Position numbers and translations under genes: made by a program. DNA of 64,000 nt from JADJPO01 sp963825645 (GTDB lineage Bacteria; Actinomycetota; Actinomycetes; Actinomycetales; Kineosporiaceae): positions 186,001 through 250,000 of the forward strand of contig CAWGTT010000008.1 of NCBI GenBank assembly GCA_963825645.1. The letters run 5' to 3'. Below, piece by piece: positions 1-7,893 of this stretch. The notes beneath the pieces were generated by a model that saw nothing but the letters and a program-made list of their open reading frames with translations, was not told the origin of the DNA and made no database searches. How positions within the stretch are numbered: position 1 is the first letter of the stretch; every line of letters starts with the position of its first letter.

Positions 1-249
1 GTCAGCCTCAGCTCGCAGCGTCAGGAGGTGCTCGGGGCGTTCGAGCGGGCGGTCTCGGCGATCGATGACGTGCTCACCTGCCACCTGATCGCCGGGGAGG
101 CCGACTACCTGCTCACGGTCGCCGTCCGGGACCTGGGCGCCTATCAGACGCTGTACACCGGCCGGCTCGGCGAGCTGCCCGGCGTTGCCTCGATGAGGAG
201 CCTGGTCACCATGAAGGTGGTGAAGTCCTCGACCGCGCTGCCCGTGTGA
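1..249 (+). CDS. Lrp/AsnC-family transcriptional regulator, C-terminal part
   Basis: Only the last 82 codons are present; the frame is open to the window edge, so the N-terminal helix-turn-helix lies outside. The visible part is the ligand-binding RAM/AsnC domain: a beta strand with CHLIAGEADYLL, an alpha helix beginning DLGAYQ, then LPGVASMRSLVTMKVVK, the usual end of Lrp proteins. Lrp/AsnC proteins form octamers that bind amino acids or related effectors and control amino-acid metabolism. The target cannot be told from this fragment. A second, unrelated-looking AsnC gene lies at 50766. Confidence 0.9.
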   Translation, partial: VSLSSQRQEVLGAFERAVSAIDDVLTCHLIAGEADYLLTVAVRDLGAYQTLYTGRLGELPGVASMRSLVTMKVVKSSTALPV

Positions 250-265
250 GGCCCATGATGGACTC

Positions 266-652
266 GTGGCAGAACGCAACGTCGTCGGCGGCCCCCTCGA
301 ACCATGCGGCACCGACCCGATGACCGGCTTCTTCCGTGACGGCGTCTGCAGCACCGGTCCGCAAGACCTTGGCAGCCACACCATCTGCGCCCTCGCCACC
401 GTCGAGTTCCTGGACCACCAGCGCAGCATCGGCAACGACCTGTCGACGCCCATGCCCCAATACAGCTTCCCGGGGCTACAACCGGGTGACCGGTGGTGCG
501 TGACCGCGGTGAACTGGGCCCGGGCCTACGAGGACGGCGTGGCGGCTCCGGTCGTGCTGGCGGCCACCAACGAAGCTGCTCTGGAGATCGTGCCGCTGGC
601 GGCGCTGCAGGCGAACGCCGTCGACGTGCCGGACGACACGAGCTCGATATAG
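266..652 (+). CDS. DUF2237 family protein
   Basis: A 128-residue protein matching the DUF2237 family along its whole length: NVVGGPLEPCGTDPMTGFFR at the N-terminus, a central DLGSHTICALATVEFL, then GNDLSTPMPQYSFPGLQPGD and GDRWCVTAVNWARAYEDGVA. The length is normal for the family. The start is the GTG at 266, since no in-frame ATG precedes the conserved region. It follows the AsnC gene by 16 bases in the same direction, so co-transcription is possible. The family has no firmly assigned function; conserved Cys and His residues suggest metal binding, which is inference. Confidence 0.85.
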   Translation: MAERNVVGGPLEPCGTDPMTGFFRDGVCSTGPQDLGSHTICALATVEFLDHQRSIGNDLSTPMPQYSFPGLQPGDRWCVTAVNWARAYEDGVAAPVVLAATNEAALEIVPLAALQANAVDVPDDTSSI

Positions 653-805
653 CCGGGCTCTTCGTTCCTGACCAGCGCGCGCAGGTCATGGTGATGAGAC
701 CAGCGGGTCCGAGGGCCCGGCCCGGGGCAGGAGGCGATGATGGTGGTCCCGAGGTCCTTCGCAGGCCATGGTCTGGCCGTGGCAGGTCGTGGTGCAGGAG
801 GTCGC

Positions 806-1501
806 ATGCCACGGGGATCGAGACGGGGGGAACCGACGACAACGGCAGAGCGGTCAGCGACCGCTTACACCGCGGCGCCGGCCGGAACGGCACGAGCGAC
901 GGTCGCCGTACTGCATGCCTGGTGGGGGCTGAGCGAGGTCGTGACCGGTGTGTGTGACGACCTCGCCGAACAGGGGTACGTGGCGGTCGCGCCTGACCTG
1001 TACCGGGGAGAGGTGGCGACAACGGCTGAGCAGGCCGCAGCCCTGAGAGGCCGGAAGCGCTCGACACCGATGTGGCGGCAGATCGTGACCGCGATCGAGC
1101 AGGCGCGTCAGCGACATGGCGCCCATGCCGTCGGCCAGGTCGGGTTCTCGATGGGCGGACATTGGGCGTTGTGGTTGGCGAAGCAGGCCCGACCTGAGAT
1201 CCCGCCCATCGCTGCCACAGCGGTCTTCTATGCCGCCCGGGCGGGCGACTTCTCGGCAAGCCGATCGGCCTTCCAGTTCCATCTGGCCGCGTCGGACCCC
1301 TTCGTCAGCCTCGGTGGCATCACCCGGCTGGAGCGCCGGCTGCGAGCGGCAGGTCGTCCCGCCGAGTTCCACCGCTACCCGGGCACCGGACATTGGTTCT
1401 ACGAATGGGACCGGCCCGAGGCCTACGACCCGCACGCTGCTCGCCTGGCGTGGCAGCGCACGATCGACTTCCTCGACCGGCACCTGCCGCCTGAGCGGTG
1501 A
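806..1501 (+). CDS. dienelactone hydrolase family protein
   Basis: A 231-residue alpha/beta hydrolase of the dienelactone hydrolase family. Landmarks are VLHAWWGLSEVV (oxyanion region), GYVAVAPDLYRG, the nucleophile elbow GFSMGG with Ser rather than the Cys of classical ClcD/TfdE enzymes, an acid at AASDPF and the base in GTGHWFYE. The Ser form suggests a general esterase-like role rather than true dienelactone cleavage (inference). The start is the ATG at 806, with AGGAGG at 796-801; an in-frame ATG at 737 has no comparable site. It is cytoplasmic, as no signal peptide is seen. Confidence 0.85.
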   Translation: MPRGSRRGEPTTTAERSATAYTAAPAGTARATVAVLHAWWGLSEVVTGVCDDLAEQGYVAVAPDLYRGEVATTAEQAAALRGRKRSTPMWRQIVTAIEQARQRHGAHAVGQVGFSMGGHWALWLAKQARPEIPPIAATAVFYAARAGDFSASRSAFQFHLAASDPFVSLGGITRLERRLRAAGRPAEFHRYPGTGHWFYEWDRPEAYDPHAARLAWQRTIDFLDRHLPPER

Positions 1502-1522
1502 GGAACCTGGAATCCTTGGCGC

Positions 1523-1692
1523 ATGCAGAGCGTGTATGAGGCCGCCGGCGGCGACGAGGGCCGCTCAGCCTGGCCGAGGCGCTCGGCGGGCCCACCACAT
1601 TCGCCGATACCTACGGCGACGAGAGCTCGGTCGTCCGGATCCACAGCGGCAACGGCCCGCACGACGAAATGATACCCGGGCCATCGCCTGAG
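1523..1692 (+). pseudogene. remnant of a group II truncated hemoglobin gene
   Basis: Pieces of a truncated-hemoglobin gene survive in three reading frames. 1523-1561 reads MQSVYEAAGGDEG, the typical N-terminus. From about 1561 another frame reads SLAEALGGPTTFADTYGDES followed by SVVRIHSGNGPHDEM up to about 1671. A third frame then gives DTRAIA and stops at 1691. About 35 residues of the centre are missing, including the helix that carries the proximal histidine, and the C-terminal helix is absent. The copy cannot make a working globin. The match is from recalled family sequence, not from an alignment. Confidence 0.75.
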
Positions 1693-1790
1693 CATTCCGC
1701 AGTGGGCATGGGATGGACTGCGGCGCTGAGCCTCTCGGCGGCCGGAAACACCGCGGGTGTCCCCCGCGGCCACCCGGCCCGTCGTGGCCT

Positions 1791-2252
1791 CTACCGGTCG
1801 ACGCGGTCACGCACCCGATCGCCGGATGGCTGGTGCAGGGCGCGCAGCAACCCGATCAGGCCGGTGCCGAGCGCAGCCCGCTCCGAGGCGGTCATCGCGG
1901 CGAGCACGGATTGCTGGCGGGCATGCATGGCCTGCGCGAGGTCTCGGTGCAGGGCATGGCCGGCTGGAGTGATGGTCAGCCGGACGATCCGCCGATTGTC
2001 CCGATCACGCTGACGGACCAGCAGCCCGCGGGCCTCCAGCCCAGCGACCAGCCGACTCACCGTGCTCTTGTCCAGCCGCAGCCTCGCCGCGAGCTCCTGC
2101 TGGGCCAGACCTTCGCCGGAGTCCAGCTCGTGCAGGGCGAAGACCTCTGACAGCGAGACCTGTCCAGCGGGACCACCGTCCACCAGGTGCAGCGTCCCGA
2201 TGGAACGGACCAGCTCCAGCAGCAACCCATGCAGGTCCTCGCGTCGAGTCAC
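1791..2252 (-). CDS. MarR-family transcriptional regulator
   Basis: A 153-residue winged-helix protein of the MarR type. The wHTH runs from about residue 45 to 105: LAQQELAARLRLDKSTVSRL (recognition helix), then LEARGLLVRQRDRDNRRIVR with the DxRxxR wing typical of MarR. N- and C-terminal helices would form the dimer interface. It is divergent from the methyltransferase at 2329, with about 75 bases between them holding two perfect or near-perfect palindromes. This suggests it represses both its own gene and the methyltransferase. The ligand is unknown. Confidence 0.9.
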   Translation of the reverse strand: MTRREDLHGLLLELVRSIGTLHLVDGGPAGQVSLSEVFALHELDSGEGLAQQELAARLRLDKSTVSRLVAGLEARGLLVRQRDRDNRRIVRLTITPAGHALHRDLAQAMHARQQSVLAAMTASERAALGTGLIGLLRALHQPSGDRVRDRVDR

Positions 2253-2282
2253 CGCTTGCCTCCGCTTCCAGAGTTGCGCTCT

Positions 2283-2328
2283 ACAACTGTTATCCGTAGC
2301 GTAAGCACAACAGTTGTATCGTACAACT
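2283..2328. promoter_or_regulatory. two palindromic operators between marR and methyltransferase
   Basis: ACAACTGTT at 2283-2291 is repeated in inverted form as AACAGTTGT at 2309-2317. A second, tighter palindrome AGTTGTA-TCG-TACAACT fills 2312-2328 and abuts the ATG at 2329. The shared half-site is ACAACT/AGTTGT. Arrangement and size fit MarR dimer binding sites in a divergent promoter; the binding itself is inferred. Confidence 0.7.
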
Positions 2329-2931
2329 ATGGAGCCTGCGATGCGGATACATCTGCCCGGACACCGACATCACGCGCACGGCGACGAGGCCAACCCCTTC
2401 CACGGTGGCGCCGCGCACTACGACTGGGTAGCCAGGACGGTGATGCGTCGGCCGTACCGTCGGATCGCCGCCGACGTGGTGGCAGCACTACGACCCGAGG
2501 CGTCGGTGCTGGACGTAGGCACCGGCCCCGGCCAGCTGCTGGTCGAGATCGCCCGGATGCGCCCCGACCTGCACCTGACAGGCATCGACCTGGCCCCCGA
2601 CATGGTCGACACCGCCCAGCGGAACCTGGCCGACGTCGCCGGCCGGGCCACCGCCGTCGTCGGCGACGTGCGCGACCTGCCGTTCGAGGACGGCACCTTC
2701 GACCTGATCGTGTCGACCCTGAGCCTGCACCACTGGGCCGATCCGGCCGCCGGCGGCGCAGAACTGGCCCGGGTCCTGCGCACCGGGGGCCAGATCCGTA
2801 TCTACGACATCCGCTCCGCACCCTTCGCCGCGATGTGCACCGGAGCCACCGACCACGAGGGAACACCGGGACTCGTCCGATTCCCGATCACCCCGTTGCC
2901 ACGCCCTGCCCTGCGCCGACTCGTGCTCTAG
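2329..2931 (+). CDS. class I SAM-dependent methyltransferase
   Basis: A 200-residue methyltransferase with the class I Rossmann motifs: VLDVGTGPGQLLVEIA (motif I, SAM binding), GIDLAPDMV (acidic residue contacting the ribose), VGDVRDLPFEDGTFDLIVS (motifs II/III) and LHHWADPAAGGAELARVLRTGG. It resembles the UbiE/Methyltransf_11 group. Substrate is unknown. The start is uncertain: ATG 2329 is preferred, TTG 2314 or ATG 2341 are alternatives, and none has a strong Shine-Dalgarno site. The protein ends soon after the fold core, so its C-terminus is short for the group. It is probably controlled by the divergent MarR protein. Confidence 0.85.
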   Translation: MEPAMRIHLPGHRHHAHGDEANPFHGGAAHYDWVARTVMRRPYRRIAADVVAALRPEASVLDVGTGPGQLLVEIARMRPDLHLTGIDLAPDMVDTAQRNLADVAGRATAVVGDVRDLPFEDGTFDLIVSTLSLHHWADPAAGGAELARVLRTGGQIRIYDIRSAPFAAMCTGATDHEGTPGLVRFPITPLPRPALRRLVL

Positions 2932-3128
2932 CCGACGAGGGTCACCGGGCCCGGAGGTGCACCAACCACCGAGGTCACGAAGCGCAACGCCACGGCGCAG
3001 CTTCACGACGACGGCGGCAGCGAGGTCTGGCCTTCTCTGGCCGATGGTCGAGGTGTCCGCTCGGCAACACGTCCGATCCGCTCAACGTGACCGGCAGGCG
3101 AGTCGACGGCTGCCGCTGCGGACGATCG

Positions 3129-4058
3129 TCAGCGAGCCAGCTCCACCGCGGTCAGCGCGGCCAGGCGCGCGTTGTTCCGGATCAGGGCGATGTTCGCCGT
3201 CAGGCTGCGGCCTTCGGTCAGCTCGTTGATCCGGGCCAGCAGATAGGGCGTGACGTCCCGGCGGCTGACCCCCTCCCGTTCGGCGTCGGCGATCGCCTCG
3301 GCGATCAGGGCCTCGATCTCCGCCTCGTCGAGCGCGTCGTCCTCGGGGATCGGGTTGACCACCAACACTCCCCCGCGCATGCCCAGGTCGCGGTGCACCC
3401 GCAGCACGGCTGCCAGCTCGACCGGACCCTCGACTCGATGATCGACCGGCAGCCCCGAGTGACGGGTGAAGAAGGCCGGGAACTCGTCCGTACCGACGCC
3501 GATTACCGGAACCCCACGGGTCTCGAGCGTCTCCAGGGTCTTCGGCAGGTCGAGGATCGACTTCGCCCCGGCGCAGACCACCACGACGGGGGTCGAGGCC
3601 AGCTCATCGAGATCGGCGGAGATATCGAAGGTGTGCTCGGCGCCCCGGTGCACTCCGCCGATCCCCCCAGTGGCGAAGATCGCGATCCCCGCCTGGTGCG
3701 CGAGGAACATCGTCGCGGCCACCGTCGTCCCAGCGGTGGCCTTCGCCGCAACCAACGCGGGCACGTCGCGGCGCGAGCCCTTCGCGACCCGGCCGCCGTC
3801 GGCGTCCGCCGCCAGACGCTCGAGCGACGCCTCGTCCAGTCCCACCCGCAGCACACCGTCGAGGACGGCGATCGTCGCCGGCACAGCCTCGGCCGACCTG
3901 ACGACCTGCTCGACGTCGCGTGCGGTGGCCAGGTTGTCCGGATAGGGCATGCCGTGCGTGATGATCGTCGACTCCAGCGCCACCACCGCTCGGCGGTCCC
4001 TCACCGCGTCGGCCACCTCGGTGGACATCGCCAGATCGGCGAACACGTCGCCGCTCAC
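3129..4058 (-). CDS. psuG: pseudouridine-5'-phosphate glycosidase
   Basis: A 309-residue PsuG/YeiN-type enzyme that reversibly splits pseudouridine 5'-phosphate into uracil and ribose 5-phosphate. It contains ALESTIITHGMPYP with the conserved Glu29, VAKGSRRD with Lys92 (the Schiff-base lysine of the family), and ATGGIGGVHRGAEHTFDIS. Length is normal. It starts with GTG overlapping the stop of psuK by 4 bases, so the two are translationally coupled. It is the last gene of the leftward dapA-rnj-psuK-psuG run and converges on the methyltransferase. Confidence 0.95.
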   Translation of the reverse strand: MSGDVFADLAMSTEVADAVRDRRAVVALESTIITHGMPYPDNLATARDVEQVVRSAEAVPATIAVLDGVLRVGLDEASLERLAADADGGRVAKGSRRDVPALVAAKATAGTTVAATMFLAHQAGIAIFATGGIGGVHRGAEHTFDISADLDELASTPVVVVCAGAKSILDLPKTLETLETRGVPVIGVGTDEFPAFFTRHSGLPVDHRVEGPVELAAVLRVHRDLGMRGGVLVVNPIPEDDALDEAEIEALIAEAIADAEREGVSRRDVTPYLLARINELTEGRSLTANIALIRNNARLAALTAVELAR

Positions 4059-5077
4059 CAGGTCTTCTCCACGCGTTCCGCCGCATGGACGCTCGCCCGG
4101 GCGGCGGCGAACATGCCCGGACGGCGCAGCCGGTGCAGCGCGGCAGCGTCCGCCAGCTCGGCGGACAGGTCCGGCCGCACGCTGTACTGGCTCTCCACGG
4201 TCAGCGCCGCCACCAGCGTGCCGGCCAGCACCGCGTCATCGAGCAGTGCACCGGTGGCCAGCAGGGCCAGGGTCCCGGCGACCAGCGCATCCCCGGCTCC
4301 GGTGACGTCGTAGACCGAGGCACCGGTGGCGGGCACGAACCGGGTGCCCAGCTCGTCGGCGATCAACACCCCCGCGGCCCCGCGAGTGACCACCACGTGA
4401 CGCGCGCCGCGCTCATGCAGCATCTGGGCGAGGTCAAGGGTGTTGCCGGTCATCGGCCAGCCGTGATGGGCGGCCAGGGCCTCCGCTTCGTCTGCGTTGC
4501 AGAACAGCACGTCGATGCCCTGCAGGTCACGTGGCAACCGGGCCACCTTGGGCATCGAGACCGCGTCCACGGCCAGGCGCGAGCCGTCGAGGCGGGCCCG
4601 GCGGACGGCGTGCGCCAGTGTGTCGATGGGCAGGTTGCAGTCGACGAACATCACTGAGGCGGCCTCGTCGACGCCCGGCCACGCCGCATCGAGGTCCGCC
4701 GGCGCCAGACCGTCGAGCACGTCCATGGCCGAGGCGGCGACGAGCAGGCCGCCGTAGAGATCCAGCAGCGCGACGTACTGGGCGGTCTCACCCGACGGCG
4801 CCGTCGAGACCCGGCTCACGTCCACACCGAGACCGGCCAGGTGCGCCGTCACAGCCCGCCCCGAGTCGTCGTCGCCGACCCGCGAGACGAGCCTGACCGG
4901 GGTGTTCAGCCGGGCGAGGGTCTCGGCAACGTTGCGGGCCACGCCGCCGAAGGAGGTGACGGCGCGGGCCGGGTTCGAGGTGGCCGCCACCACCGGGTCG
5001 GCGAGCTTGAGCTTGCGGTCGACCACGCAGCCGCCCGCACAGACCACCCAGCCGCCGTGCCCCGCCACGCCCCTCAC
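4055..5077 (-). CDS. psuK: PfkB-family pseudouridine kinase
   Basis: A 340-residue ribokinase-fold sugar kinase. Visible are the N-terminal FGGVARNVAETLARL glycine motif and the C-terminal PfkB signature VYDVTGAGDALVAG, with GAGD (anion hole and catalytic Asp) at residues 260-263. By itself PfkB membership does not give the substrate. The 4-base overlap with psuG is the usual psuK-psuG arrangement, so phosphorylation of pseudouridine is the likely role, feeding PsuG. It begins 16 bases after the RNase J stop. The exact start is uncertain because the first 10 residues are not conserved. Confidence 0.9.
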   Translation of the reverse strand: MRGVAGHGGWVVCAGGCVVDRKLKLADPVVAATSNPARAVTSFGGVARNVAETLARLNTPVRLVSRVGDDDSGRAVTAHLAGLGVDVSRVSTAPSGETAQYVALLDLYGGLLVAASAMDVLDGLAPADLDAAWPGVDEAASVMFVDCNLPIDTLAHAVRRARLDGSRLAVDAVSMPKVARLPRDLQGIDVLFCNADEAEALAAHHGWPMTGNTLDLAQMLHERGARHVVVTRGAAGVLIADELGTRFVPATGASVYDVTGAGDALVAGTLALLATGALLDDAVLAGTLVAALTVESQYSVRPDLSAELADAAALHRLRRPGMFAAARASVHAAERVEKTW

Positions 5078-5093
5078 CCCGCCGGCTCCGCGC

Positions 5094-6779
5094 TCAGGCC
5101 TCGATCACGACGGGAATGATCATCGGACGGCGCCGGTGGCTCTCGGCGACCCACTTGCCGACCGTGCGGCGCACGAGCTGCTGAAGGGCGAAGGGGTCGC
5201 CGATCCCTTCGGCCGCCGCGTCGCTGAGAGCGTTGGCCAGCCGCGGCAGCACGGCATCGAAGACGGCGTCGTCCTCGGCGAACCCCCGGGCATGGATCTC
5301 GGGACCGGCGACCACCTTCCCGCTGCCTGAGTCGACCACGACGATGATCGAGATGAACCCCTCGTCGCCGAGGATGCGCCGATCCTTGAGATCGGCCTCG
5401 GTGAGCTCGCCGACGCTGGAGCCGTCGACGTAGACGTAGCCGCACGGCACGGCGCCGACCACCGTCGCGATGCCGTCCACGAGATCCACCACGACCCCGT
5501 CCTCGGCCAGCATCACCCGGTCTCGCGGCACCCCGGTCGCCACGGCCAGGTCGGCGTTGGCGACCAGGTGCCGGATCTCCCCGTGCACGGGGATCACGTT
5601 GCGGGGCCGGACGATGTTGTAGCAGTAGAGCAGCTCGCCGGCCGACGCGTGCCCGCTGACATGGACCCGGGCATTGCCCTGGTGCACGACCGTGGCGCCG
5701 AGGCGGGTCAGCCCGTTGATCACCCGGTACACCGCGTTCTCGTTGCCGGGGATCAGAGAGCTGGCCAGCACGACGGTGTCACCCGGCCCGACCCGGATCT
5801 GGTGGTCGCGGTTGGCCATCCGGGACAGCGCCGCCATCGGCTCGCCCTGCGAGCCGGTGCACATCAGCACCACCTGGTCCTCGGGCAGGTCGGCGATCGC
5901 CTTCGCGTCGATGATCACGCCGTCCGGCACGTGCAGGTAGCCCAGATCGCGGGCCACCCCCATGTTGCGCACCATCGAGCGGCCGACCAGGGCGACCTTG
6001 CGTCCGTGGGCGTTCGCGGCGTCCAGCACCTGCTGCACCCGGTGCACGTGGGAGGCGAAGCTGGCCGCGATGATCCGCCGCTGGGCGGCGCCGAACACCC
6101 GGTCCAGCACCGGGGCGATCTCGCGCTCCGAGGTGGTGAACCCGGGCACCTCGGCGTTCGTGGAGTCGACCATGAACAGGTCGACTCCCTCCTCGCCGAG
6201 GCGGGCGAAGGCCCGAAGATCGGTGATCCGCCCGTCCAGCGGCAGCTGGTCCATCTTGAAGTCACCGGTGTGCAGCACGAGTCCAGCGCCGGTGCGGACC
6301 GCGACCGCGAGCGCGTCCGGGATGGAGTGGTTCACCGCGATGAACTCGCAGTCGAAGGGCCCGAACCGCTCCCGCTGACCCTCCCGAACCGCCAGGGACA
6401 ACGGCGTGATCCGCTGCTCGCGCAGCTTCGCCTCGACCAGGGCCAACGTCAGCTGAGAGCCGACCAGCGGCAGGTCTTCCCTGAGTCGCAGCAGATAGGG
6501 GACGGCGCCGATGTGGTCCTCGTGCCCGTGGGTCAGTACCACGGCCACCACGTCGTCGAGGCGGTCGGCGATGATCGAGAAATCGGGCAGGATCAGGTCG
6601 ACGCCCGGTTGATGGTCCTCAGGGAAGAGCACTCCGCAGTCGAGCACGAGCAACTTGCCCTCGTGCTCCAGCACGGCCATGTTCCGGCCCACCTCCCCCA
6701 GTCCGCCGAGCGGGATCACTCGCAGGCCACCGGCGGGAAGGGGCGGCGGCGGACCCAGCTCGGGGTGTGGGTGGCTCAC
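5094..6779 (-). CDS. rnj: ribonuclease J
   Basis: A 561-residue beta-CASP metallo-beta-lactamase ribonuclease with 5'-3' exo- and endonuclease activity in RNA maturation and decay. The metal motif THGHEDHIGA is at residues 83-92, followed by HTGDFKMD and the beta-CASP region with MCTGSQGEPMAALSRMA. Near residue 390 is SGHASAGEL and then VIPVHGEIRHL. Length matches actinobacterial RNase J. The ATG overlaps the dapA stop by 4 bases; the dapA-rnj pairing is common in actinobacteria. Confidence 0.97.
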   Translation of the reverse strand: MSHPHPELGPPPPLPAGGLRVIPLGGLGEVGRNMAVLEHEGKLLVLDCGVLFPEDHQPGVDLILPDFSIIADRLDDVVAVVLTHGHEDHIGAVPYLLRLREDLPLVGSQLTLALVEAKLREQRITPLSLAVREGQRERFGPFDCEFIAVNHSIPDALAVAVRTGAGLVLHTGDFKMDQLPLDGRITDLRAFARLGEEGVDLFMVDSTNAEVPGFTTSEREIAPVLDRVFGAAQRRIIAASFASHVHRVQQVLDAANAHGRKVALVGRSMVRNMGVARDLGYLHVPDGVIIDAKAIADLPEDQVVLMCTGSQGEPMAALSRMANRDHQIRVGPGDTVVLASSLIPGNENAVYRVINGLTRLGATVVHQGNARVHVSGHASAGELLYCYNIVRPRNVIPVHGEIRHLVANADLAVATGVPRDRVMLAEDGVVVDLVDGIATVVGAVPCGYVYVDGSSVGELTEADLKDRRILGDEGFISIIVVVDSGSGKVVAGPEIHARGFAEDDAVFDAVLPRLANALSDAAAEGIGDPFALQQLVRRTVGKWVAESHRRRPMIIPVVIEA

Positions 6780-7684
6780 GCGGGACCCAGCAGCCCGGCC
6801 GCGAGCAGCGCGGTCCTCACCTCGGCCACGTCGTCCTCGCTCGCCGGGAGCAGGGGCGGGCGCGTCGTCCGATCGGTGAGCACGCCGATCAGCTCCAGAG
6901 CCGCCTTGGCCCGGATCGCGCCCTGGGACCTCGGCGACATCACCGCGCCGACCACCGGCAGCAGGCGGGCATTCACCTCACGGGCTCGGGCCAGGTCGCC
7001 CGCGGCGACCGCCTCGACCAGCAGGGCGTTCTGCGCTCCGGTTACATGGCCGACCACGCTGACCAGACCGCGGGCGCCAACCGCCAGCCAGGGCAGGTTC
7101 AGCGCGTCGTCACCGCAGTAGTACGCCAGATCGGTGGTGGCCATCACCTGCATGCCGGCCGGGAGATCGCCGGTGGCGTCCTTCACCGCCTGGATCCGCG
7201 GATGATGCGCAAGCCGTTGCAGCACCTCGGTTCCGATTCGGGTGCCGGTTCGGCCCGGGATGTCGTAGAGCATGCACGGCAGGTCGGTGGCGTCAGCGAC
7301 CGTACTGAAGTGCGCGATGAGGCTCTGCGCGGGCGGCTTGTTGTAGTACGGGGTCACCACGAGCAGACCCTGCGCCCCCGCCTTGGCGGCCTGCTCGGCC
7401 AGCTCGACCGTATGCCGGGTGTCGTTCGTGCCGACCCCGGCGACCACCGCAGCGCGGTCGCCGACCGCCTCCAGGACGGCGCGCAGCAGCGCTTCCTTCT
7501 CCTCATCCGACGTGGTCGGCGACTCCCCGGTGGTGCCGGAGACGACGATGCCGTCGTGGCCGGTGGCCACCAGATGCTCGGCGACACGCTGGGCGCTGGC
7601 CAGATCGAGCTCACCGGCTGCCGAGAACGGCGTGACCATGGCGGTCAGGACCGAGCCGAACGGGCGGGATGCGGCGGGCGACAT
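6776..7684 (-). CDS. dapA: 4-hydroxy-tetrahydrodipicolinate synthase
   Basis: A 302-residue class I aldolase-like TIM barrel that condenses pyruvate with aspartate semialdehyde at the start of the diaminopimelate/lysine branch. Key sites are VVSGTTGESPT near residue 50, MLYDIPGRTG with Tyr140, and IQAVKDATGD with the Schiff-base Lys168. Length is typical. It starts at ATG 7684 and is coupled to rnj downstream. dapB lies 9 kb away at 16363, with accessory genes in between. Confidence 0.97.
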   Translation of the reverse strand: MSPAASRPFGSVLTAMVTPFSAAGELDLASAQRVAEHLVATGHDGIVVSGTTGESPTTSDEEKEALLRAVLEAVGDRAAVVAGVGTNDTRHTVELAEQAAKAGAQGLLVVTPYYNKPPAQSLIAHFSTVADATDLPCMLYDIPGRTGTRIGTEVLQRLAHHPRIQAVKDATGDLPAGMQVMATTDLAYYCGDDALNLPWLAVGARGLVSVVGHVTGAQNALLVEAVAAGDLARAREVNARLLPVVGAVMSPRSQGAIRAKAALELIGVLTDRTTRPPLLPASEDDVAEVRTALLAAGLLGPA

Positions 7685-7784
7685 GCCATGAGGCTACCCG
7701 GACACGCCGCGGCCGAGTACGGGTCTGATGCGGAGTATGCGCCCTACCGTTGGAACGATTACCACGCCCACGTGGGCACACGAC

Positions 7785-7830
7785 GAATCTCGGTGCTGCC
7801 CGCTCGGGGGTCCGGGCAGCACCGAGATTC
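7785..7830 (-). terminator. 18-bp perfect hairpin downstream of thyX
   Basis: Arms 7785-7802 and 7813-7830 are exact inverted repeats (GAATCTCGGTGCTGCCCG and its complement) with a 10-base loop. It lies 63 bases past the thyX stop and about 100 bases before the dapA start. There is no T tract, as is usual for actinobacterial terminators. A 12-bp palindrome, GCCCACGTGGGC, sits beside it at 7766-7777. Confidence 0.7.
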
Positions 7831-7893
7831 CTCGTCTACATCGGGGCCTGTCTGTTGAGCGTTACACGACCGTTTTGTGACCCGGATCACACA

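Noticed and set aside
2932..3128. possible gene remnant between methyltransferase and psuG
   Set aside because: No frame gives a recognisable family; only scattered GC-rich sequence is seen, so nothing is claimed.
2187..4313. 708-codon plus-strand frame across marR, methyltransferase and psuG
   Set aside because: It overlaps three well-supported genes in other frames, is Arg/Pro-rich shadow sequence and has no family motif.
5568..7121. 517-codon plus-strand frame opposite RNase J and dapA
   Set aside because: Antisense shadow of two strongly conserved genes.
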